A DNA stretch of 64,000 nt, from positions 186,001 through 250,000 of the forward strand of contig CAWJKP010000008.1 of the NCBI GenBank assembly GCA_963843465.1. Direction: 5' to 3'. The position numbers and the translations under genes are program-made. The notes beneath the pieces are model-generated. The model did no database searches, was not told where the DNA came from, and saw nothing but the letters and a program-made list of their open reading frames with translations. This DNA comes from CAWJKP01 sp963843465. Lineage in GTDB: Bacteria > Planctomycetota > Planctomycetia > Pirellulales > Thermoguttaceae. Positions 1 to 8,742 of the stretch are shown here, in pieces. How positions within the stretch are numbered: position 1 is the stretch's first letter; each line of letters starts with the position of its first letter.

Positions 1-409
1 CGTGGGCCTTGATCTCCGGCAATTCCCACACCTGGTGCCGCAGCGGCTCGGGATCGCTGCCGGAGAGCTTTTCGCCGCAGCGTCGGCATTCGGTCGGCTT
101 CAGAGGCTTCACCTCGTCGCACTCCTCGGCGGGGATCAACGGCCGCTCATGTTTCTTGTGCCCCGGCTGCCCGCCGCGTTTCTTCTTCGACTTGCGTTTC
201 GTCGAGACGGGTTTGGCATGGGGATGCACTGTGCTGGGCGGCAACGAGGAGTTCTGCGGCGTTTTCCGGCCACGTTCGAGTTCTTCCACCCGGGCTTCCA
301 GTTTCGCAATCCGGTCCAGCAGCAACCCGACAAAGGCACGGACTGCCGGGGTCATCTCGGCATCGAGTTCTGGTGGAATCGTCAGTGGCCTTGCTTCGTT
401 GGACGGCAT
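1..409 (-). mobile_element. IS66-family transposase, N-terminal part, runs off left edge
   Basis: Reading the minus strand from the ATG at 409 gives 136 codons without a stop, open at the window edge. The protein starts MPSNEARPLTIPPELDAEM. A coiled stretch follows (LLLDRIAKLEARVEELERG), then a Ser/Pro-rich and very basic segment (KRKSKKKRGGQPGHKKHER). A CxxC pair (CRRCGEKLSG) belongs to the zinc-finger-like region of IS66 transposases. The order coiled coil, QPGHKKH motif, then CxxC is the usual N-terminal arrangement of IS66 TnpC/DUF6444-type proteins. The catalytic DDE domain would lie left of the window, so intactness cannot be judged. No other IS66 gene (TnpA/TnpB) is visible downstream of the start. 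Confidence 0.85.
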
Positions 410-542
410 GACGTATGTCGTCCCCGAAAACCCCTCCTGTGTCCAGATCAATTTACGAAAGAACGGCCTCCGGGCCGTGAACGGTTACCGGCTGCAACAC
501 GATCTGCGGAAGTTGTTGCCCGGTTGGCCCGGTTTCAGCAGG

Positions 543-1040
543 AAGGTCTCTGTCCGTTCCGTTGGTGAGAACACGCGGCATCAGGTGGAGGACTACATTG
601 CCAACCAGGTGAGCAAGGAACGGTTCCTGGACCTGCGCTACGAAGGCGCCTTACGGCAATTCACCGTTCGCTGCCCGGAGGTCGATCTTTCCCAGCCGAC
701 CGCGTCGTCCCACGGGTGTTATTGGTACAATCTGCATGTGGTTCTGGTGGTCGCCGAGCGAGGCCCCATCCACGACCTTCCATGCCTCGCGAAGATCCGC
801 GACGGCTGCTTCGCCATCGCGCGGAAGAAGGGCCATCGCATCGCCGTCCTTTCGGTGATGCCGGACCACGTTCACATGGCCATGCGGGGAGCGATCGAGG
901 AATCGCCGCAGGAGATCGCGCTGGGGTTTCAGAACAATTTGGCCTACCTGCTCGGTCAGGTCCGGATTTGGAGTCCGGGCTTCTACGTGGGTACGTTCAG
1001 CGAGTACGATATGGGCGCGATCCGCGCGGGCCGATCGGCG
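543..1040 (+). pseudogene. HUH (Y1/RAYT-like) transposase remnant
   Basis: An open frame on the plus strand contains VMPDHVHMAMRG, the His-hydrophobe-His metal site typical of IS200/IS605 and REP-associated tyrosine transposases. A conserved NNLAYLLGQ helix and the segment YVGTFSEYDMGAIR follow, the latter including a possible catalytic Tyr. The frame then runs straight into the palindromic array at 1041, so the C-terminus has been replaced. There is no clear start: a GTG at 585 is possible, and the frame is open far upstream on the antisense of the IS66 gene. A YIANQ motif, usually C-terminal in this family, lies before the HUH motif, which suggests rearrangement or permutation. Probably inactive. 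Confidence 0.6.
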
Positions 1041-1512
1041 CTAGCCGCCAATCTGGTTCACCATCGAGCAAGCTCGAAGGGGTCCGCAGCGGAGATGGGC
1101 GTGCGCCGTCCTAGCCGCCAATCTGGTTCACCATCGAGCAAGCTCGAAGGGGTCCGCAGCGGAGATGGGCGTGCGCCGTCCTAGCCGCCAATCTGCTTCA
1201 CCATCGAGCAAGCTCGAAGGGGTCCGAGAGGCAGATTCATGCGGGCCGTTCCGTCCTAGCCGCCAATCTGGTTCACCATCGAGCAAGCTCGAAGGGGTCC
1301 GCAAGGGAGATCGGGACGTACGCCGTCCTAGCCGCCAATCTGGTTCACCATCGAGCAAGCTCGAAGGGGTCCGCGGGGGAGATCGGCGCGCGCCGCCTAG
1401 CCGCCAATCTGGTTCACCATCGAGCAAGCTCGAAGGGGTCCGCGGGGGAGATCGGAGCTGGCCGTGCTAGCCGCCAATCTCGTTCACCATCGAGCAAGCT
1501 CGATGGGGTCCT
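1041..1512. repeat. Array of seven palindrome-bearing 46-bp repeats, period 69-75
   Basis: The repeat starts CTAGCCGCCAATCTGGTTCA and ends CTCGAAGGGGTCCG. Copies begin at 1041, 1111, 1181, 1256, 1327, 1396 and 1466. Each contains the inverted repeat TCGAGC-AA-GCTCGA; the last copy extends it to ATCGAGC/GCTCGAT. The 23-29 bp between copies are related to one another (several share GGAGATGGGCG or GGAGATCGG), unlike CRISPR spacers. The array abuts the HUH transposase remnant, as REP/BIME arrays abut RAYT genes. Confidence 0.9.
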
Positions 1513-1573
1513 TTAGCGGTTCTTGCCGTAGCGGTCCAGAACGTCCTGGAGGATGAAAGGCTTGGGCAGCGGC

Positions 1574-2926
1574 TCACGACTCCGCCGTTTTCTCAACCTG
1601 TCGCACGAGCCCGGCGACCAGGCCGGCCAGGAAGAACAACAGCATCTGGACCGCGGCGATCAGGGAAACGTCGTGGAACATGCCGGTCGAGACGTAAGAG
1701 GCCAGCAGCACCAGCAGCAGCAGCCCCGACCGGCGGAACCAGGGCGACGCCGAGGACGCCTGCCACAACCGCCAGGCGTTACGGCCCCAGAGCCCGAGCA
1801 GGGCCACCCACAGCCCCATTCCCACCAGCCCCGTCTCCGTCAGCAAGGAGAGGAACACGTTGTGCTGCACGTACCCCCGGGCATTCTCCAACTGCAACTC
1901 GGTCGCGCGGTCGTGGAGATAGCAGATCGACTCGTCCCGGTACTGGCCCAGCCCGCAGCCCAGCAGGGGCCGATCCAGGAACATGTTCCAGGCAACCCGG
2001 GCCAGCACCGGCCGCAGTTGCACCGACTCTTCCGTCTCCCTGGCCGAAAGTCCCTCGTCGCGCTGAAAAGCGACTAATTCCTGCCAGTAGGTCGCCGCCA
2101 GCACCCCGGCGGCCAGCACCCCGGCGGCCAGGACCGGCACGCGCCAAGATCGCGGAAGCTGGAAAGCCACCACGCACAGCCCCGCGGCCGCGCCTATCCA
2201 AGCGGCGCGGGTCAGCGTGCCGTAGATCCCCAAGGCGTACATCCCGGCGAGCGCCACCAGCAGAAGCCTGCAGGGCCGGTTCGCCTGCGGCCACCAGGCC
2301 AGCGTGCTCGCCAGGCAGACGGTCATCAGGACCCCGTTTCCTATCGGGTTCAGCAGCGGACCTCGGGCGCGGCCGAGGAATGCCGGATTACTCGCTGCGC
2401 TGATGTATCGCGGGTAGACCAGCCACCCCTGGTGCTGCCATTCGGCGATCGCCGTGACCGCCAGGTAAATGCCCAGCAGTCCCAGGAAGACGAACATCCC
2501 GCGAATCCCCCGTGGGGAGATCGGCGACTGCCGAGCGACCCAGTAAAGGCCGGCCGGCATCAGGTAAAACAGGAGCCACCGCGCCACCGGTTGGTTGGCG
2601 TGGGCTTGCCAGTCATGGGACAGCGTGCTGACGATCAGTACGCCCAGCATCGCCAGCAACGCCCCGTCGTCGCGGCCCAGCGGCTTGGGGTCGGTCCGGC
2701 CCAGGCGTCGCCAAACGACGTACTGCACCAGCAGCACGGTCCACAGCACCCTGTCGAGCGTCAACGGCATCACGCCCGTCGGCACGCTGAAGAAGTCATG
2801 GCCGAACACGGTTGCCGCCAGCAGCACTACCAGACAGCCGGCCAGCAGGCCGCCGCGCAGAAAGACCACCGCGCCCCATACCAGCAAGGCAGCGGCGGCG
2901 AAGGCGATGATCACCCGGTCGTCCAT
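1574..2926 (-). CDS. O-antigen ligase/polymerase-like membrane protein
   Basis: 450 residues, almost entirely hydrophobic, with about ten to twelve predicted membrane segments beginning at residue 5. A long polar loop in the second half contains the pattern RPLLGCGLGQY and then the segment ending NVFLSLLTETGLVGM. Those features are characteristic of the Wzy_C/O-antigen ligase family, in which the large periplasmic loop carries the Arg and His used for glycan transfer. The likely role is polymerisation of lipid-linked repeat units or their transfer to an acceptor in the cytoplasmic membrane. It lies divergent from the exopolysaccharide operon and is a second Wzy/WaaL-like gene beside the one at 10112. 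Start chosen at the ATG at 2926. Confidence 0.8.
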   Translation of the reverse strand: MDDRVIIAFAAAALLVWGAVVFLRGGLLAGCLVVLLAATVFGHDFFSVPTGVMPLTLDRVLWTVLLVQYVVWRRLGRTDPKPLGRDDGALLAMLGVLIVSTLSHDWQAHANQPVARWLLFYLMPAGLYWVARQSPISPRGIRGMFVFLGLLGIYLAVTAIAEWQHQGWLVYPRYISAASNPAFLGRARGPLLNPIGNGVLMTVCLASTLAWWPQANRPCRLLLVALAGMYALGIYGTLTRAAWIGAAAGLCVVAFQLPRSWRVPVLAAGVLAAGVLAATYWQELVAFQRDEGLSARETEESVQLRPVLARVAWNMFLDRPLLGCGLGQYRDESICYLHDRATELQLENARGYVQHNVFLSLLTETGLVGMGLWVALLGLWGRNAWRLWQASSASPWFRRSGLLLLVLLASYVSTGMFHDVSLIAAVQMLLFFLAGLVAGLVRQVEKTAES

Positions 2927-3255
2927 GTTGTAAAGATAGGTTATGCCGGCATTGCCCGCAAAGCGGTCGCCCTTTCCCCTAGGGCCGCACGGGGCCGATC
3001 GCCGCGACTTGCCGGCTCGCGTTGCCTTTTCTCCACGCCGTGTTTCCTTTCCCCCCCAGGCAGGGCGGAATCCCGCGCCGCCGGACCCAGGTCGAGGCAG
3101 TGGTTCTCAAGCCCGAATTCCGGCAATGTCTTGGGGATTGCTTGACATGGGTAATTTGGCCGGTCAAGATCAGACGCGTCGGCCTGCCGCGAAGGGGGTT
3201 CCGGCAGGGGTAACAAGGGTAATAACCGCGTGAACGATCCCTGGAGAACACATTG
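2927..3255. other. Divergent intergenic region, nothing identified
   Basis: 329 bp lie between the minus-strand ligase-like gene and the plus-strand DUF1080 gene. It must hold the promoters of both, but I see no convincing -35/-10 pair, hairpin or small gene here. Short open frames lack Shine-Dalgarno sites and protein-like composition. Confidence 0.5.
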
Positions 3256-3993
3256 ATGAAAGCAACCATTTGGCTGAACCGTCCGAGGAAACTCGTGGCT
3301 TTGGCCGGCTTGATGCTGGCGGCCTTCAGCAGCAGCCTCGCCGGGGCGGGCGCCCCGAAGCAAGACCAGGAACCGCCGGTGATCGACCCCGGCCCTGTCG
3401 GCGGGCCGCCCTCGGATGCGATCGTGCTTTTCGACGGCAAAGACCTATCCAAGTTCCGCGGTGAGCGCAGTGCCGAGCCGAAATGGAAGCTGGACAGCGG
3501 CGTGATGGAAACCACGCCCTACGGCGGCATTCTCTCGAAGGAAGAGTTTACCGACTGCCAGGTGCATGTTGAGTGGGCGTCGCCCTCGGTGGTTAAAGGC
3601 GACGGGCAGGGCCGCGGCAACAGCGGCGTTTATCTCATGGGTCGCTACGAAATCCAGGTGTTGGACTCTTACAACAACAAGACCTACTACAATGGCCAGT
3701 GCGGCGCGTTCTACGGACATAACGCGCCGTTGGTCAATGCGTGCCGGAAACCCGGCGAGTGGCAGGTTTACGACATTATCTTCCACGCGCCGAAGAGGCT
3801 CGCGGACGGCAAGGTCCAGGCCGGTTCGTTCACGGTGCTGCACAACGGCGTGCTCATTCAGGACCATATTCCTGTCGGAGGGGAGCCCACGGCGGCGGCC
3901 CCGCTGCAAGGTCTCGCGGATAAGGGGCCGCTCTATCTCCAGGACCACGGCAACCCGGTGCGGTTCCGCAACGTTTGGATTCGCCGGCTGTGA
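3256..3993 (+). CDS. DUF1080 / 3-keto-disaccharide hydrolase-type secreted protein
   Basis: 245 residues from the ATG at 3256, which follows CTGGAGA; an in-frame TTG one codon earlier is also possible. Residues 1-32 form a signal peptide (basic start, LAGLMLAAFSSSLAGAGA). The rest is a DUF1080 domain: the hallmark IVLFDGKDLSKF opens the fold, then RGNSGVYLMGRYEIQVLDS, the Asn/Tyr-rich NNKTYYNGQCGAFYG, the WQVYDIIFHAP strand and C-terminal VRFRNVWIR. The family has a concanavalin-like jelly roll and is very abundant in planctomycetes; characterised members act on 3-keto-glycosides. Its place directly upstream of the polysaccharide cluster is compatible with sugar degradation, but the substrate cannot be read from the sequence. 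Confidence 0.88.
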   Translation: MKATIWLNRPRKLVALAGLMLAAFSSSLAGAGAPKQDQEPPVIDPGPVGGPPSDAIVLFDGKDLSKFRGERSAEPKWKLDSGVMETTPYGGILSKEEFTDCQVHVEWASPSVVKGDGQGRGNSGVYLMGRYEIQVLDSYNNKTYYNGQCGAFYGHNAPLVNACRKPGEWQVYDIIFHAPKRLADGKVQAGSFTVLHNGVLIQDHIPVGGEPTAAAPLQGLADKGPLYLQDHGNPVRFRNVWIRRL

Positions 3994-4364
3994 TTTAACA
4001 GGCCGTTAGGGTCAACACGGAACGGGTCAAGACGCGGTGCACCAGGACATCTCCGCTTAACCATTAAAGGGGGTGGGGCGAGGGTATTTTCGCACGAATC
4101 GCGAAAATTTTGTGGACACCTTGACTTTCGCGCGCTTTGCGCAACAATACCGCGATATTTCTTGACTTTCGTTTTCCGCATCATGAAGATTGGTTTGCCC
4201 TCCTTCCTGTCCAAGACAAAGGTCTGTCCGGGGCAAGGGACTTGGCCTATGAGTTTTGCGGGGAACACCCGATGCAACAAGGCGATGACGCCCTCTATAG
4301 ATGCAAGAGACAGACTGTGAAAGGTAGCCCGGCGGAACCGTCCAGGTCTTGAGGGAGTCGCGCC
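3994..4364. other. Intergenic region upstream of exopolysaccharide operon
   Basis: 371 bp without a convincing gene. It is more AT-rich than its surroundings between 4080 and 4200 and holds the duplicated TTGACTTTCG sequence described separately. A short open frame at 4137-4352 has no recognisable domain and is probably not coding. Confidence 0.5.
4120..4181 (+). promoter_or_regulatory. Candidate promoter/operator with direct repeat CTTGACTTTCG
   Basis: CTTGACTTTCG occurs at 4120-4130 and again at 4171-4181, 51 bp apart and on the same face of the helix to within half a turn. The first copy supplies a good -35 (TTGACT, 4121-4126). It is followed after 16 bp by AACAAT (4143-4148), a 4-of-6 match to the -10. 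This lies about 220 bp before the first gene of the exopolysaccharide operon. The repeat could equally be a regulator binding site. Assignment is by eye. Confidence 0.35.
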
Positions 4365-5897
4365 ATGAGAGCAACAGCTTCTTCGCCAACGTCTGCCCTC
4401 GTACACTCGCTTGAGGCGATTCGCCGGCACAAGAAAGCGGCGCTGTTGGTCTTTGTGATCACCGTGGCGTCGGTCAGCGCGGTCACGTGGGCACTGCCAA
4501 GGAAGTATCGCTCCGAAGCCGAGCTTTTCCTGCGATTGGGACGAGAGAACGCGATGCTCGATCCGACGGCCATGCTCGGCCAAGAGCCTGTCCTGGGCAT
4601 CCCCTTTTCGCGGGACAACGAAATCAACTCCGTGGCCGAGATCCTCCAGAACCGCACCGTGCTGGAGAGAGTATTGGCGGCGGTCGGCGCCGCCGCGATC
4701 TTGGGATCCGAAAACTCAACCGGCGCGAAGGGCGGCCAAGCCGTCCCCGCCGACCCGGCAGGCGAGGTCCACGATCGCGCGATCCGCCAGCTCACGACGG
4801 ACCTGAATGTGACGCCGGTGAGGAAGTCGAACGTGATCCAGGTGTCCTACGTGGCGCGGACCCCGGAATTGGCGCAGAAAGTCCTGGCCACGCTGATTGA
4901 CGCTTACATGGACGAGCACATTCGGCTGAACCGTCCGCCGCAGGCGCACGAGTTTTTGCTGCAGCAGACGCGGTTGATGCGAACCGAGCTGACGCGGAAG
5001 GAAGAGAGCCTCCGCGACCTGAAGACGGCCACCGGGCTCACCTCGCCGCTGGATCAGCGGCAGGCTTTGGTGAAACGGATCTCCCGCCTGGAGGACGACC
5101 TGCTGGATGCGGAGACGACCAGGGTCGCTGCCCGGAGCCGGGTCGAGGCCTTGCGGGAGCAGGCGGCCGCCTTGCCGGCGACCCGCCTGGCGAGCAGCAC
5201 GGCGGGGGTCGGCGACGAGGGCACCGACCGCATGCGCGAGCAGCTTTACATCTTGCAGCTCAAGAAGGAAGAGATGGCGACGAAATACACGGCGATTCAT
5301 CCCGCCATGCAGCAGATCGAGCAGCAGTTGGCGGCGGCGCAGGCGATCGTCGATCGCCAGGGGGGGACGCGGACGCACGCGACCACCGCGCCCAATCCGT
5401 TATTCGAGGAGACGCAGTTGTCGCTGTTGCGGGAAGAGCCGCTGCTGGCGGCGACGCAGGCCAAGGCTGCCGCCGTCCGCGCCCAGCTAGCCGCTCTGCG
5501 CGACCAGCAGAAGCGCTTCAACGAGAACGAGCTCCGCGTGGCGCAACTCGAGAACGAGGTAGAGCTGCTGCAGGCCAATTACCGCAAACACACCATCAGC
5601 CTGGAGCAGGCCCGCGTAGACCACGCCTTGGAAGTGCAGCGGATGTCGAACATCAGCGTGGTGCATCCGGCGACGCTGGAGCGGCGGCCGGTCTCGCCGC
5701 AAGTGGCGCTGAATCTTGCCCTGGGGGTGTTGCTGGGCGGGCTGGGCGGGCTGGGCCTGGCGTTGGCGCGGGGGCGGCTCGATCACCGCCTGCGAACGGC
5801 CCTGGATATCGAAGACAAGCTGGAATTGCCGGTCTTGGGATGCGTGCCGGTGCTGCCGGCCAGGCAGCCGGTGCTCGATGGTAATGGAAGGAGTTGA
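4365..5897 (+). CDS. Wzz/GumC-type polysaccharide chain-length determinant
   Basis: 510 residues. A first membrane segment (AALLVFVITVASVSAVTWAL) lies at about 24-43. Then comes a large periplasmic part with long coiled coils (for example the segments around LTRKEESLRDLKTATG and NELRVAQLENEVELLQANY). A second membrane segment (LNLALGVLLGGLGGLGLALA) lies near the C-terminus, preceded by the Pro-rich VHPATLERRPVSPQ typical of PCP proteins. No kinase domain follows; the ATPase partner is the next gene, 4 bp after the stop. This is the co-polymerase that sets export and chain length in Wzy-dependent capsule or exopolysaccharide synthesis. It is the first gene of a tightly packed plus-strand operon reaching 17524, and its ATG has GGGAG upstream. 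Confidence 0.88.
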   Translation: MRATASSPTSALVHSLEAIRRHKKAALLVFVITVASVSAVTWALPRKYRSEAELFLRLGRENAMLDPTAMLGQEPVLGIPFSRDNEINSVAEILQNRTVLERVLAAVGAAAILGSENSTGAKGGQAVPADPAGEVHDRAIRQLTTDLNVTPVRKSNVIQVSYVARTPELAQKVLATLIDAYMDEHIRLNRPPQAHEFLLQQTRLMRTELTRKEESLRDLKTATGLTSPLDQRQALVKRISRLEDDLLDAETTRVAARSRVEALREQAAALPATRLASSTAGVGDEGTDRMREQLYILQLKKEEMATKYTAIHPAMQQIEQQLAAAQAIVDRQGGTRTHATTAPNPLFEETQLSLLREEPLLAATQAKAAAVRAQLAALRDQQKRFNENELRVAQLENEVELLQANYRKHTISLEQARVDHALEVQRMSNISVVHPATLERRPVSPQVALNLALGVLLGGLGGLGLALARGRLDHRLRTALDIEDKLELPVLGCVPVLPARQPVLDGNGRS

Positions 5898-5901
5898 AGC
5901 C

Positions 5902-6630
5902 ATGCAAAGGCCATTGGTCGCCGATCCTATTCCGGCGAAACCGCTGTGTCAGGTGGACTTGGACAAGGAGACCCTGGGCTATTACGACGAGATCCTGTAC
6001 CGCCTGCCGTGGCCGGCGGAGCCGTCGTCGCGGCCGCTCCGCTCTCTGGGCGTCACCAGTTGTTTCCGCGGCGAGGGGGTGACCACGGCGGCGCTGCATC
6101 TGGCGGCCGCCGCAGCAGCCGATCCGGAGGCGCGGGTATTGCTGGTCGATGGCAACCTGGCCTTCCCGGCTTTGCCGCGGCATCTGCAGCTCGCTGCCGC
6201 CCCCGGCCTGGCGGAGTGTCTGCTCGAAGGGGCGGAGGTCGACGGGGCCGTGCAACCGTCGTCGCTGGGGAATCTCTGGGTGATGGCGGCGGGGCGGCTC
6301 CGCGGCAGCCCGGCGCGGGCCTACGATTCACCCCACTTCGCTCCGCTGGTCAAGGAACTGGGCAACCAGTTCGACCTGGTCGTGTTCGATCTGCCGGCGG
6401 CCGACCGGGTGAGCTGCGTCTTCCGCCTGGCGGGCCTGCTGGACGGCGTGGTGTTGGTGATGGAAGCCCAGCGGACGAGCTGGGAAGTCGCGCGGCGCGT
6501 GAAAGAATTGCTCCATTGCGGCGGCGCCCGCTTGCTGGGCGCCGTGCTCAACAAGTCCCGCGACGATCTGCCGGGCTGGCTCTATGGGAAACAGGGAACC
6601 GGCTCCGCTGGCCGGGAACCAACGGATTAG
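5902..6630 (+). CDS. CpsD/CapB-like ATPase (degenerate BY-kinase)
   Basis: 242 residues from the ATG at 5902, behind a strong GGAAGGAG. The fold is that of the MinD/BY-kinase ATPases that partner Wzz proteins: a P-loop position SCFRGEGVTTAA, a Walker A-prime-like VLLVDGNLAFPAL, and a Walker B-like DLVVFDLPAADR. The P-loop reads GEGVTT where active kinases have GEGKST, so the conserved Lys is missing. No Tyr-rich C-terminal tail is present. It may be a non-catalytic or altered regulator of chain length rather than a tyrosine kinase. Gene order directly after the Wzz/GumC gene supports the pairing. Confidence 0.8.
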   Translation: MQRPLVADPIPAKPLCQVDLDKETLGYYDEILYRLPWPAEPSSRPLRSLGVTSCFRGEGVTTAALHLAAAAAADPEARVLLVDGNLAFPALPRHLQLAAAPGLAECLLEGAEVDGAVQPSSLGNLWVMAAGRLRGSPARAYDSPHFAPLVKELGNQFDLVVFDLPAADRVSCVFRLAGLLDGVVLVMEAQRTSWEVARRVKELLHCGGARLLGAVLNKSRDDLPGWLYGKQGTGSAGREPTD

Positions 6631-6661
6631 CTTTTGGATACGGAGTAACGGAGTAAGCGTC

Positions 6662-7751
6662 ATGTCCTTCCTGGAAGATCTCGGCCGGGCCGTCGGACTC
6701 GGGGGTTCGCGGCCGGCGTCAACGTCGCTGGGGCTGCACTCGGCAAGGCGATTCCGCGTCCTGGTGGAGCGCGAGCGGGCGCGGGTCCACCGCTGTGACG
6801 ACCAGTTTTCGCTGCTGGCCTTCGCCGTCGCCGATCTGCGCAGCGGCTGGCCCACGCTGGTGAAAACGGCCAAGATTCTCCGCCGCCGGTTGCGGATCAC
6901 CGACGACGCCGGCTGGCTGAACCGCGGCACCATCGGCGTGCTGCTGCCGGGCACGCCGGGTTGGGGGGCGTGGACGATGGCCGACGACGTCTGCGCGAGC
7001 TTGCCGCTGGGCATCCCCTTGCCCGAGTGCCGCGTCTCTTCCTATCCGTCCGATTGGCTGCCGGGCCGTTCCGGCAAGGAAGATCGCGGCGAGCGCGCGC
7101 GGCTTCGCGCCCGCCGCAAGCTGCCGGCCGGGCTCGCGGAGATGCTGCTGGTGCAAGCGATGCCGCCCTGGAAGCGGGCGTTGGACATCGCGGGAGCGGG
7201 TCTCGGCCTGCTGCTGCTCTGGCCCCTGTTGCTCGTGGTGGCGGCCGCCGTCAAGCTCACTTCGCCGGGCCCGGTGCTCTTTGCCCAGCTTCGCAGCGGA
7301 CGGGGCGGAAAACCGTTCCTGATGTACAAGTTCCGCACCATGACCACCGACGCCGAAGCCCGCAAGGCCTTGCTGCTGGCGCAACGAGCAGGACGGGCCG
7401 GCCTTCAAGATCAAGGACGATCCCCGCGTCACGCCGCTGGGCCGCTGGTTGCGGGCCGCCAGCATCGACGAGCTGCCACAGTTGTGGAACGTGCTCCGCG
7501 GCGATATGTCGCTGGTCGGGCCGCGGCCGTTGCCCTGCGAGGAAGCCGCGGCCTGCTCCGACTGGCGCCGCCAGCGCCTGGACGCAATTCCCGGGCTGAC
7601 CTGCACCTGGCAAGTGCGGGGACGCTCGCGCGTGACCTTCGACGAGTGGACGCGGATGGACATCCGCTATGTCCGCTCGCAGTCGTGGCGGCAGGACCTG
7701 AAGTTGTTGCTGCAAACGATTCCCGCACTGATTTTCCACCGTGGCTGGTAG
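6662..7751 (+). CDS. Initiating sugar-phosphate transferase with N-terminal GGDEF-like domain (frameshifted)
   Basis: The C-terminal half is a bacterial sugar transferase: a membrane anchor (LGLLLLWPLLLVVAAAVKL), then SPGPVLFAQLRSGRGGKPF, MYKFRTM, the segment SIDELPQLWNVLRGDMSLVG followed by PRP, and PGLTCTWQVRGRS. Such enzymes (WcaJ/RfbP type) put the first sugar phosphate on undecaprenyl phosphate. The first 150 or so residues (RVHRCDDQFSLLAFAVADL ... IGVLLPGTPGWGA) resemble a worn GGDEF fold, an arrangement I associate with planctomycete members. The reading frame breaks near 7383, where CTGGCGCAACGAG needs one more A to read LAQNEQDGPAFKIKDDPRV; the second part is in frame 3 up to 7751. 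Probably a one-base consensus error. Confidence 0.85.
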
Positions 7752-7763
7752 CCGCTGTCCGGA

Positions 7764-8742
7764 ATGATGATTTGCGCAAGTGACAAACCGCAGCGGGCGG
7801 AGGGCGAACAGTCTTTGTCGCGCCGCGTCTGTCTGCTGCGCAACCATTGGGCCGCCGCCGTCAGCCGCCAATTCGAGGTTTGGCTGGGACGGCGGAATGA
7901 GGACGGGGCGGGAATCCTCATGTATCACCGCATCGCGCCCTCGGCCGACGGCCGGTCGCGGCTGCCTCCGTGGACCGTGAGCCCGCAACAGTTCCGCGCA
8001 GCTCGAAGGGTTGCTCGCCGCCGGCTATCAGGCCTGGCCGGTGCGGCGGGTGCTGGCGCACCACGCCCAGTGCCGCCCCTTTCCTCCGCGCGTCGTGGCG
8101 TTGACTTTCGACGACGGCTACGAGAACTTCTTCACGCACGCCTGGCCGATATTGCGGGAGCTGAACGTCCCGGCAACGGTCTTCGTGGTGACGTCATTCC
8201 TCGGCGAAAGGGAGCCCCTGCCGTTTGCCTGGCCGGGAAACGACGGCGGCCGCGGGCCGGGAGCGAGGCTTTATCGCCCCCTCACGGTCGGTCAATGCGG
8301 CGAGCTGCTGGCCGAGGGCCGGGTGGAATTGGGCACGCACGGCCACGTACACGGCGATTTTCGCGGCCGCCCCGACCTGTTCCTCGAGGATCTGCTCCGC
8401 TCGCTGGCGTGCCTGCGGGCGGAGTTGGGTGTGACCAAGGCGGGACTTGCGTTTCCCTTCGGATACTTCGATCCGCCGATGGTGGCCGCGGCCCGGCAGG
8501 CAGAGGTTCTCTACGGGCTGACCACGAGCAGCGAAATGGTCCGGGCCGGGAGCAACCGCTTCGCGTTCGGCCGTTTCGCCGTCGAGCAGTCGGATACGGC
8601 CGCGACGCTTGCCGGCAAGCTCAGCGGTTGGTACGAGCTGGCCCGGCGAGTTTGGCTTAGGCTGCGGGGGTCAGCCCCGGTCGAGTTGGCAGCCGCCTTG
8701 CCGCACCCTTCGTTGGTCGTCGGCGAGGCAACGCAGCGATGA
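7764..8742 (+). CDS. Polysaccharide deacetylase (frameshifted)
   Basis: NodB-type deacetylase. ILMYHRIA occurs near residue 55, the catalytic TFDDGYENFF follows, then the metal-site segment ELGTHGHVHGDF and AFPFGYFDP. The family removes acetyl groups from GlcNAc-type sugars in the periplasm or on nascent polymer. The frame breaks near 8000: QQFRAA should read QQFRAQLEGLLAAGYQAW, which needs CGCGCGCAG where the sequence has CGCGCAG, a two-base contraction. Downstream coding is continuous to the TGA at 8742. The stop overlaps the start of the flippase gene (ATGA at 8739-8742), supporting translational coupling in the operon. Confidence 0.85.

Noticed and set aside
9..1184. Single 391-residue protein on the plus strand
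   Set aside because: Its first third is the antisense of the IS66 transposase and its last part is translated repeat; only the middle has transposase character.
1041..1512. CRISPR array
   Set aside because: Repeats of 46 bp with 23-29 bp spacers look CRISPR-like, but the spacers are related to each other, the repeat holds a central palindrome, and no cas gene is near.
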